28,960 bases of DNA from a virus. Positions 23,547 through 28,960 of the stretch are shown in pieces. Each line of letters opens with the position of its first letter. Within the stretch, counting starts at the first letter, position 1. Made by a program: the position numbers and the translations under genes. The notes beneath the pieces were generated by a model, which was given only the letters and a program-made list of their open reading frames with translations, had not been told where the DNA came from and did not search any database. The DNA is taken from the IMG/VR virus record IMGVR_UViG_3300035703_000345, positions 1 through 28,960 of that record; one strand, written 5' to 3'.

Positions 23547-25258
23547 TAGACCTCCAATGCCGACGGGCTGGTGTATCCCGAGAACATGTTCATCACGTCA
23601 GTCAGGGCGTTCTGCTGTCCGGTCGGAGCCTGCGCCATGTTCTTGACCGTCTGCGACGACTGTTGCAATGCCGCTGACTGCTCCTTTGCCGCCATCGCCT
23701 GATTGCGGGCGGTGCGGATGGCAGCAACTTCCTTGTCTGCGATGATGAGCGACGGGTCCACGCCGAGCATGTCGGCATAGATGTCGGCCCACTGGTCACT
23801 GTCGAACTTGTCGAGGATGTCTGGCTTCATCGTGGCGATCTGGCCGAGGTTGCCGACGAAGCGGTCAACCGAGTTCGTGCCGATGGCACGCTGCGCCTGG
23901 GCGAGCATGCTGACGAACTCGACGTTCAGGTCCATGCCCTGCAACTCCTCGGGTGCCGGCGGGATGATGCCACCCTGCAACATGCGGGTGAACGTGATGT
24001 CCACCAGCGGGTCGAGCAGTTCGTTGTGCAGGCGCTCAAGCACGGGCCCGAGCATCAGCAACTTCTCCTCGTGGCGCTCGGCGACCTCGGTGGCCGTCAT
24101 GCGGGTGTTCGGCTGGCCGGCCAGCATCAGGAACATGTCGGCATAGAACGCACCACGAACACGCTCGCGGCAGTCTTGGATGTCGTTCAGCAGGTACTGG
24201 AGGTTCAGGTTGACCTCAAACGCCGTCTTGATGCCGGCTGACGCGCCGTCAACGAACGAGATGCCGCCGGGCAGCGTCTCGACGTCGCGGTTCTTCATCG
24301 ACACGGGCACCTGGAGCGGAGGCTTGGTCTGGTAGTCGATGGCCTGGGCCTTGCGCAACTGCTCGTGCTGGAGCTGCTTGATATCGCCAAGCGCCTCCAT
24401 GCCCGGGCTATTGCCGTAGATGTCTCCGCCGGCGGTGGCCCAGCGCGGGACGAGCGCGGGGAACTGCTCAAACCCGCTCTCTCGCAGGAACACGCCGTCC
24501 TCGCCGCCGACCTCGAAGTACCACGAGCCCCACGCCATGTTCTTGTTGTCGCGCTTCTTGTGGTCGCGGTCGGATCGCGGTTCGATGGCGTGGATGACAG
24601 GAATCCACTGGTCGAGCGTGCCGCGATCCCACATGTTGCGAACGGTCGTGGAGCAGTTCTTGTAGCCAAACTCCTTGACCATCGCGGCGACCGTTATCTC
24701 AAACTCTCGGTACAGCGTGTCAACGCGGCCCTGCGCGTCGGTGGCAATGCAGTACTCGCCCGTCGTAACGGGGTAGTGATGGATGACGTTCTTGAAGTCG
24801 GGCAGCACGATGCTCGTGGCCGTGCCGAACGCACCGAGCTCTTCGTACATCGTGTGCAGTGCGCGGTAGGTGTTGGACTTCTGGAAGACGAGCTGCATGC
24901 GGCGCGTCACGTCGTCGAGCCACAACTTGACGGGCTGGAACGAGTTCAGTTCCGGATCGGCGGTCGCCAGCCTGAACCACTGCCGTGCAGGGCTGGTCGC
25001 GCCCGCCATCATGCCAGCGCCGAGCGTGCGCAGTGCTCGGGTGCCCGTGTTGTCGTAGATGTTGTTGTGCCGGCGCCAGCCCTTGTCGCGGTCCTGGCGG
25101 AAGTATCGCCCGTTGCGCGGGAGCAGGTAGGTCGTGATCTCCTGCCAGTGAGACAGCCACGACGCCCGCTCACTCTTGAGCTGCCCCCACCGCGTGAACA
25201 GCTTGTCGCGGGTCGGTGCGCTTGGGTAGGACTGTGCGTCGCTGGTGTATTCGCTCAC
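23546..25258 (-). CDS. Portal (head-tail connector) protein, T7-type, GTG start (570 aa)
   Basis: This is a T7-type head-to-tail connecting protein: LKSERASWLSHWQEITTYLL near residue 27, GMMAGATSPARQWF at 82-95, ELGAFGTATSIVLPD at 140-154, and the conserved YGNSPGMEALGDIKQL at 281-296 followed by a long helical stem (HEQLRKAQAIDYQTKPPLQV). The C-terminus (ISNF... not present) is instead Gln/Ala-rich, as in podovirus barrels. It forms the dodecameric ring through which DNA is packaged and ejected. The start codon is GTG at 25258, supported by an excellent GGAGGG about six bases upstream (within the previous stop region, CGGAGGGTAATC); no in-frame ATG competes. Confidence 0.92.
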   Translation of the reverse strand: MSEYTSDAQSYPSAPTRDKLFTRWGQLKSERASWLSHWQEITTYLLPRNGRYFRQDRDKGWRRHNNIYDNTGTRALRTLGAGMMAGATSPARQWFRLATADPELNSFQPVKLWLDDVTRRMQLVFQKSNTYRALHTMYEELGAFGTATSIVLPDFKNVIHHYPVTTGEYCIATDAQGRVDTLYREFEITVAAMVKEFGYKNCSTTVRNMWDRGTLDQWIPVIHAIEPRSDRDHKKRDNKNMAWGSWYFEVGGEDGVFLRESGFEQFPALVPRWATAGGDIYGNSPGMEALGDIKQLQHEQLRKAQAIDYQTKPPLQVPVSMKNRDVETLPGGISFVDGASAGIKTAFEVNLNLQYLLNDIQDCRERVRGAFYADMFLMLAGQPNTRMTATEVAERHEEKLLMLGPVLERLHNELLDPLVDITFTRMLQGGIIPPAPEELQGMDLNVEFVSMLAQAQRAIGTNSVDRFVGNLGQIATMKPDILDKFDSDQWADIYADMLGVDPSLIIADKEVAAIRTARNQAMAAKEQSAALQQSSQTVKNMAQAPTGQQNALTDVMNMFSGYTSPSALEV

Positions 25259-25260
25259 GA

Positions 25261-25605
25261 TTACCCTCCGAGGAGTGAACTGCGACCGAGCGCCAAATCC
25301 TGCGGGTTGACGCCAGTCGGTCCAGTCAGCATGGTGCTGGTCGGTCCGCCACCTGCGCCTTCCGCTGCGCCAGCCATGATCTCGCCCATGTTGGGCTGCC
25401 GGCGGTTGGCTGCGGCCATAGCCTGGGCGCTGCGTCGCTGCTGCGATGCTGCCTGTGCGCTCGCCTGCGTTTGCGCTTGCCGCTGCTCGCCGAGCGCCTG
25501 CTTCTGAGCTTCATCGGCACGCTCTCCAGAATAGATTGCGTAGCCAGTTCCTGCCGCCGCTGCCGTTGCTGCCGCCACTGCGGCGATGGTGCTAATCGCT
25601 GCCAT
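25261..25605 (-). CDS. Small Ala-rich protein with N-terminal hydrophobic segment (114 aa)
   Basis: Residues 2-26 are hydrophobic and Ala-rich (ISTIAAVAAATAAAAGTGYA), then a Gln/Ala/Arg-rich helix (QALGEQRQAQTQASAQAASQ), and a Gly-rich C-terminus GGPTSTMLTGPTGV ending in SSLLGG. The GP.STMLTGP...SLLG tail is a recurring pattern in small podovirus proteins lying between terminase and portal genes, with no established function. A strong AAGGAG precedes the ATG at 25605. It might be a minor virion protein or a membrane-interacting ejection component, by likeness to gp14-type proteins; this is inference. Confidence 0.72.
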   Translation of the reverse strand: MAAISTIAAVAAATAAAAGTGYAIYSGERADEAQKQALGEQRQAQTQASAQAASQQRRSAQAMAAANRRQPNMGEIMAGAAEGAGGGPTSTMLTGPTGVNPQDLALGRSSLLGG

Positions 25606-25606
25606 G

Positions 25607-26059
25607 TCAAATCTCCTTGGAATGCATCCGCTCGGTCAGAGTGTAACCCATGATGCCGAGGATTCTTGCGGCAGGTGTCTCATCTCGCCCATTCATCACG
25701 AGATCGCTCATAGCCACGTACTTCAAACCGCGTTGCTTGGCCTCGCGCTCAAACGCCTGCATGAGCCTGATGCCTGCCATGCCACGATGCGCGGGATCAA
25801 CCCACCACGCGAGCTCCACAGCAGTCTGCATGTGCGGCGCAAACCAGAGCGGGCCGACAACGCCAAGGATGCCGCCGATGATTTGCTCGCCGTCGAGCGC
25901 AACGAACGAAACTCCACAGTCGATGACCGCGCTTATACCGTTCGCTAGTTGCTCGTCGGTCAGATGGTCGTTGATCGACCTGTACTCGCTGAACTGGATG
26001 AACTGCCTGCCCATCGTCAGCAGTGCAGGAACGTCATCGCGGTTTGCTAGTCGGATCAT
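25607..26059 (-). CDS. Free-standing GNAT-family N-acetyltransferase (150 aa)
   Basis: I take the ATG at 26059, which overlaps the large terminase stop as ATGA and has GAGGGAATGGA upstream; the frame remains open for another 285 bases but that part is the terminase gene read out of frame. The product shows a complete GNAT fold: MIRLANRDDVPALLTMG start, strand SFVALDGEQIIGGILGVVG, motif A ELAWWVDPAHRGMAGIRLMQ with the acetyl-CoA pyrophosphate loop around R92-G96, and motif B AARILGIMGYTLTERM. Known: GNATs in this slot (between terminase and portal) occur in several podovirus groups with no proven substrate. It probably acetylates a host or phage protein late in infection. Confidence 0.88.
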   Translation of the reverse strand: MIRLANRDDVPALLTMGRQFIQFSEYRSINDHLTDEQLANGISAVIDCGVSFVALDGEQIIGGILGVVGPLWFAPHMQTAVELAWWVDPAHRGMAGIRLMQAFEREAKQRGLKYVAMSDLVMNGRDETPAARILGIMGYTLTERMHSKEI

Positions 26060-27375
26060 TCCATTCCCTCGTATGGGTCGTAGTCGCCTGGCCGTGTGTC
26101 GATGCGGTCGCGCACCTCGCGTGGGAGTTGCTTGCCCACGGGGAACGCGAACGTCAGGGCCAGCGCGTCGGCGATGTCCGGGCTCGCCCCACCCTGTAGC
26201 CGGCGCTTGATGTCGTCCTTGGACTCGAGCACCCGTCTGCCGTTGCTGTCGTACGAGTACGTTGGAGTGGCGAGTTCGGCCTTCAGGAACGGGTCGTTGG
26301 GGATAGCGCCGCCCTGCTCGAGCCATTCCCGCATGGTCCACCACATCTCCGTGCGCCTGTTGACGAAAAGGCCGGGGTTGTTGGGCTTGCCGCCGAAGTT
26401 CACCTCCACGATCCCGTATCCCAACTGGCGCAGACGGTCGATCACGCCGGCACCCCCGCCAACGTCGATGAACACGCCGTCCGGGTCGCGCTCCTCGATG
26501 ACGTTGGCTACCCGACCTGCCAGGCTCATGTTGTCGATGCCTCGGTAGACCTGCGGCTCAAACGCCACCAAGCCCTGACGCAGCATGATGACGCTGCGGT
26601 CGTCGCCGAACCGAGCCGGGTCAACACCAACAACAAGCGGCGAGTCAATGATGTCGCCGTCTGCGTACCGGCGCCGTGCTGCGCCCTCCGCGTCAGACAG
26701 CGTGATGAGCTGATCGTCGCCGGCTGCGCTGAAGTCGCACAGGTACTCGCGTGCGAAAGCCGACTCGGGCATGTCGCGGCGCAGGCGCTTGACCTCGTCG
26801 CGGTCGATGGCGTCCGTATCATCGACGGTATAGAGCGCAGACCACCAGTCCTCGAGGCCGTTGGAACGGTAGAACAACTCGCTGAACAGGTTGATGCCCG
26901 ACGGCGTGCCGATGAACATCGCCCAGCCTTTGCGGTCGGACAGGGCCGGCTGCACGATGTCTGTCCAGACCTCGGGCTTGATCTGGGCAACCTCGTCAAT
27001 CACGCAGCCGTCGAGCCGGACGCCGCGCAGGGCGTCGGGGTTGTCGCCGCCGAACAGGCGGATGGTCGCGCCGTTGTGTTTGAACACGACGGCCAGATCG
27101 ACCTCGTTGATGTCGATGGCCCCGGTCGTGCGCATGGGGCGCAGTTTGTCCTTGAGCCGAGCCCATGCGATGGCCTTGGCCTGGCGCAGGAACGGCGCGA
27201 TGTACACATAGAACCCGAGCGGCTGTTTGCATTTCAGAGCCTTGTCCAGCAGCTCCATGATGGCGAGTTCAGTCTTGCCGGCACGTCGGTGCAGGGCAAG
27301 AACGGTGAACCGCTTGCGCTTCAGGTGACATTCCCGCTGCCACTGGCGCGGGCTGTAGTCAAGGCTTATCGGCAC
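26056..27375 (-). CDS. terL: Terminase large subunit, GTG start (439 aa)
   Basis: The DNA-packaging motor ATPase and nuclease. Walker A is HRRAGKT (29-35), Walker B CVIDE (124-128), the coupling motif FIGTPSG (154-160). The RNase H-like nuclease has acidic residues D252 in VVGVDPARFGDDRS, D304 in GVFIDVGGG and D400/D403 in GGASPDIADALAL, all present, so both activities should be intact. The start is GTG at 27375, inside the small-subunit gene with a 17-base overlap and only a weak AGGCG upstream; the N-terminal sequence DYSPRQWQRECHL matches the normal family beginning. It docks on the portal and cuts concatemeric DNA. The downstream GNAT is coupled by ATGA. Confidence 0.95.
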   Translation of the reverse strand: MPISLDYSPRQWQRECHLKRKRFTVLALHRRAGKTELAIMELLDKALKCKQPLGFYVYIAPFLRQAKAIAWARLKDKLRPMRTTGAIDINEVDLAVVFKHNGATIRLFGGDNPDALRGVRLDGCVIDEVAQIKPEVWTDIVQPALSDRKGWAMFIGTPSGINLFSELFYRSNGLEDWWSALYTVDDTDAIDRDEVKRLRRDMPESAFAREYLCDFSAAGDDQLITLSDAEGAARRRYADGDIIDSPLVVGVDPARFGDDRSVIMLRQGLVAFEPQVYRGIDNMSLAGRVANVIEERDPDGVFIDVGGGAGVIDRLRQLGYGIVEVNFGGKPNNPGLFVNRRTEMWWTMREWLEQGGAIPNDPFLKAELATPTYSYDSNGRRVLESKDDIKRRLQGGASPDIADALALTFAFPVGKQLPREVRDRIDTRPGDYDPYEGME

Positions 27376-27913
27376 TGGGCACGCCTGTGATGACGGTCAG
27401 GTTCACGCCGCCGGCATGGTCCACGCCGACCTTGTCGCCGTACTTCTTCGGGTTCCACTTGGCAAGAAGCTTCAGCCGCGTCTCGACTTGGAGGCGACGC
27501 CACGCCACCTCGACCTGATCGGCTGGCTTGGTGTCGGCCAGTTCCTTGCACTCGTCGGCGATCACGTCATGCCCGTCCTCACGTGCGCGTGCGATGCGTG
27601 CCACAAAGTCTGGATCCTTGTCCATCCAGTGGTACACAGTTCGCCATTCCGGGTTTCCTGGCTGCCTGCACCATTCGCGCAGCGGCTTGCCCAACGTGAG
27701 CCAAGCGACCAAGTCGTCGGCTAGGTCTTGCGGGACGGGCTCTGGCGGTCGGCCTATCGGGCGCGGCGCTTGGCTGCCTTCGACTTGTCCGCTCGCACGA
27801 ACTTCTTTGCGACGGACATAGGGACGCCGACCTTCTTTGCGAACGACCGGGAGTGTGCTGCCGCCTGCATCAGGCGCTTCTGGGCGGGTGATTTGCTTGG
27901 CATCAGGTTTCAT
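27359..27913 (-). CDS. terS: Terminase small subunit, Sf6-type (184 aa)
   Basis: Start chosen at the ATG at 27913; upstream codons in this frame translate the preceding gene out of frame. Residues about 1-60 are a basic, Pro-rich tail with GRRPYVRRK and PIGRPPEP. A helix-turn-helix-like region follows at 64-112 (LADDLVAWLTLGKPLREWCR, TVYHWMDKDPDFVARIARAR), then a helical oligomerisation region (GHDVIADECKELADT, AWRRLQVETRLKLLAKWNPK, KKYGDKVG), all typical of Sf6-like small terminases. It recognises the packaging site in phage DNA and recruits the large subunit. Its Shine-Dalgarno is weak and its start overlaps the upstream gene by 11 bases. Confidence 0.88.
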   Translation of the reverse strand: MKPDAKQITRPEAPDAGGSTLPVVRKEGRRPYVRRKEVRASGQVEGSQAPRPIGRPPEPVPQDLADDLVAWLTLGKPLREWCRQPGNPEWRTVYHWMDKDPDFVARIARAREDGHDVIADECKELADTKPADQVEVAWRRLQVETRLKLLAKWNPKKYGDKVGVDHAGGVNLTVITGVPSADKP

Positions 27914-28148
27914 TCTTGTATGAAAGGTGGATTTCCAGTCCAACGGATTCGGCGATGGCGATGGCGCTGGCGAGGTTGCAGCCCTTGCGGCGGATCTTAG
28001 GGGCGTCCGAGAGCAGGCACCGCACGTTGTGTGCGGCCATGCGGTCCTCGGCGTCCATGCGGACGGCCAGCGCGTTGGTGACCTGCCCGGTCTGTGCCAT
28101 GTGCTCGCGCACGGCGGCCTTCCAGTCCTCAAAGCTTCGTACGATCAT
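27903..28148 (-). CDS. Small protein, possibly HTH DNA-binding (81 aa)
   Basis: The product (MIVRSFEDWKAAVREHMAQT ... LASAIAIAESVGLEIHLSYK) is soluble and helical. The C-terminal part, with CLLSDAPKIRRKGCNLASAI and IAESVGLEIHL, resembles the last helices of small Xre-type DNA-binding domains, in which a hydrophobic helix ends with a short 'GLEIHL'-like strand. The assignment is weak and based on pattern only. It lies directly before the small terminase gene and overlaps it by 11 bases, so it could regulate the late operon or belong to the packaging complex. No strong Shine-Dalgarno is present. Confidence 0.65.
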   Translation of the reverse strand: MIVRSFEDWKAAVREHMAQTGQVTNALAVRMDAEDRMAAHNVRCLLSDAPKIRRKGCNLASAIAIAESVGLEIHLSYKNET

Positions 28149-28160
28149 GGCGTGATTATA

Positions 28161-28448
28161 TCAGTCCTTGGTGCTGTTTATTCCAAAATCTTGGATAGTT
28201 GCAGCCCAGACGAGTCGCGGTGTTCCCGGACCCATCCATCGTGCCTCGATCTCGTCGGTGACGAAGCACCGGGCTTCGACCTGGGTCATGCCCTGATCGT
28301 CGCGTAGTCGGGCTGCGATCATGTCCGCGCTGTAGACGACCACTGGCGGCCCGGTCTCGCCGGCTCGAGGGTAGTGAACGCCGAGGATGCAGTCATCGAG
28401 GCCCGCCAGCAGCACCTGCTTCCCCTGACGTCTGCGCTTGCGTGCCAT
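28161..28448 (-). CDS. Conserved small phage protein of unknown function (95 aa)
   Basis: A basic start (MARKRRRQGKQ) is followed by LDDCILGVHYPRAGETGPPV, then VVYSADMIAARLRDDQGMTQ, VEARCFVTDEIEARWMGPGT and PRLVWA. This pattern (a D-x-A/C-I-L-G strand, Y-(S/D)-x-D-x-I helix, GM-x-x-x-E-A helix, N/D-x-E-x-x-x-x-G-x-x-TP loop) is one I recognise from small phage hypothetical proteins, but no role is known to me. It overlaps the upstream gene by 56 bases. A GTG at codon 12 preceded by AGGGGAAGCAG is an alternative start with a better ribosome binding site and a shorter overlap. Confidence 0.7.
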   Translation of the reverse strand: MARKRRRQGKQVLLAGLDDCILGVHYPRAGETGPPVVVYSADMIAARLRDDQGMTQVEARCFVTDEIEARWMGPGTPRLVWAATIQDFGINSTKD

Positions 28449-28960
28449 GACCGGGATTGTACGGGCCGGCCAGCCGTGCCCTCCACACGGCTGCGATGTT
28501 CCGGACGCTCTTGTCGGCGAGATCGTTGCGCACGACGGTCGCTGGCGATGGTCCTCCGTCGAGGTACTCGGCTAGCCAGCGGCGGTAGAGCGATTCTGCG
28601 TCTGCGTCGGACAGTCCGTTCGTGCGCAGTTTGGCGAGCGTGAGCTCGCGCTCCTGCTCGACCTTGGCGGTCATCACGGTGATGCCATCGGCAATGACCT
28701 CATCCTCGGTGACAGCCCTCTGTTGTCCGTCCTCTCCCTTGACATACCAATCCCCCGCCCCCGCCCGTTCGACCCGCGTACGCCAGGCTGGCTCGCGCAT
28801 CAGCAGACGTCGCATCGCGTCTCGAGGAAGGGGGGTAGGGGGGGTTTTGTTTGTAGTTGTGGTTGTGGTTGTAGTTGCTGAAGCCACCCTAGTAGGGTTG
28901 CTTGAGCCACCCTGCGTTTCTGCTGGTAGGGTTGCTTGAGCCACCCTAGTAGGGTTGCTT
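28393..28960 (-). CDS. Unknown protein, 5' end uncertain or beyond the window
   Basis: The body from about the ATG at 28815 (MRRLLMREPAWRTRVER) to the stop at 28393 is coding-like: helical, charged, with DGGPSPATVVRNDLADKSV and NIAAVWRARLAG. The frame remains open to the window edge. Its upstream part, with a possible GTG at 28944, encodes a repeat-derived low-complexity stretch with eight consecutive Thr and PPTPLP, which looks more like untranslated repeat DNA than protein. Two choices remain: a start at 28815 (141 residues, weak GAGA ribosome binding site) with the repeats as leader, or a start beyond the window. I do not recognise the family. Placed upstream of the terminase genes, it may be the head of the packaging operon. 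Confidence 0.6.
   Translation of the reverse strand, partial: SNPTRVAQATLPAETQGGSSNPTRVASATTTTTTTTNKTPPTPLPRDAMRRLLMREPAWRTRVERAGAGDWYVKGEDGQQRAVTEDEVIADGITVMTAKVEQERELTLAKLRTNGLSDADAESLYRRWLAEYLDGGPSPATVVRNDLADKSVRNIAAVWRARLAGPYNPGHGTQAQTSGEAGAAGGPR
28830..28880. repeat. Low-complexity tract: G runs and GTTGTG-type repeats
   Basis: On the plus strand two runs of six and seven G (28830-28835, 28838-28844) separated by TA are followed by short repeats of GTAGTT/GTGGTT up to 28877. On the minus strand, if translated, this gives poly-Thr and Lys-Thr-Pro-Pro-Thr-Pro. The runs are prone to slippage and sequencing error. Confidence 0.75.
28882..28902. repeat. Operator-like inverted repeat, copy 1
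   Basis: A 21-base near-perfect palindrome: ten-base half-sites around a central G, AGCCACCCTA and TAGGGTTGCT, with one mismatched pair. An identical copy lies at 28939-28959. See the matching finding for interpretation. Confidence 0.8.
28939..28959. repeat. Operator-like inverted repeat, copy 2
   Basis: Identical to the palindrome at 28882-28902, 57 bases away. A 21-base direct repeat made of its half-sites in the opposite order (starting TAGGGTTGCTTGAG) also occurs at 28893-28913 and 28927-28947, 34 bases apart. The array reaches the window edge, so more copies may follow. Confidence 0.8.

Noticed and set aside
25607-26344. Extended 245-residue version of the GNAT gene
   Set aside because: The extra 95 residues are the large terminase gene read out of frame; the ATG at 26059 has the ribosome binding site and the usual coupling overlap.
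27359-28132. Extended 257-residue version of the small terminase
   Set aside because: The first 73 residues translate the upstream 81-residue gene in the wrong frame; the family sequence starts after the ATG at 27913.
28155-28160. TATAAT on the minus strand just before the 81-residue gene
   Set aside because: It is only six bases from the ATG and has no fitting -35 box, so it would give a leaderless transcript; probably chance.
1-28960. Diversity-generating retroelement, suspected because of the BPP-1-like head genes
   Set aside because: No reverse transcriptase, template repeat or variable repeat is present in the window, and the spikes end in beta domains rather than a C-type lectin fold.

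Overview
The window is a stretch of a tailed double-stranded DNA phage genome with podovirus-type virion genes. Every gene I can support lies on the minus strand, so transcription runs from right (28960) to left (1). Genes are packed head to tail with ATGA, TAATG or few-base junctions, and no stretch above 300 bases lacks a gene. I see no tRNA, rRNA, CRISPR array, insertion sequence, integrase or host gene. Base composition is G+C-rich by eye, and long antisense open frames are common as a result. The head genes resemble those of Bordetella phage BPP-1 (Bbp16, Bbp17 and Bbp19-type proteins). The tail and ejection genes follow the phage T7 gene 11-12-14-15-16-17 order. A proteobacterial host is likely and a betaproteobacterial one plausible, but this is inference from protein families only.

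Layout in transcription order. (1) 28960-27903: a partial gene preceded by palindromic repeats at the window edge, and two small unknown genes. (2) 27913-25261: packaging genes, namely a Sf6-type small terminase, the large terminase, a free-standing GNAT acetyltransferase and a small Ala-rich protein. (3) 25258-20245: head genes, namely portal (GTG start), a jelly-roll-like protein, a Bbp19-like protein, scaffold, major capsid protein, a Bbp16-like cement protein and a 65-residue protein with an AT-hook-like tail. (4) A hairpin terminator at about 20184-20224, placed exactly between head and tail genes as T7 T-phi is. (5) 20174-16797: tail tubular proteins A and B (adaptor and nozzle). The nozzle carries extra carbohydrate-binding-like, FCCH-like and Fn3-like segments. 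(6) 16794-5503: three internal (ejected) virion proteins, ending in a 2836-residue large polyvalent protein. (7) 5506-790: two pectate-lyase-fold tailspikes separated by a 49-residue gene. (8) 782-6: a small coiled-coil/transmembrane holin-like protein and a 180-residue beta-rich unknown.

The most interesting part is the giant ejected protein. Its middle third is a string of domains: the C-terminal half of a GNAT fold, an ADP-ribosyltransferase-like domain, a conserved polyvalent-protein domain with an EEIQSDW motif, and a zincin-like metallopeptidase with HETAH. Each domain is bounded by a near-identical five-residue linker (PLEQA, VLEQA, VFEQA/MFEQA, PLFQA). Together with the preceding 696-residue core protein, which holds an M23-peptidase-like fold without zinc ligands, this suggests a multi-effector package delivered into the host with the DNA. 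All functional statements are from reading the translated sequences; no database search was run.
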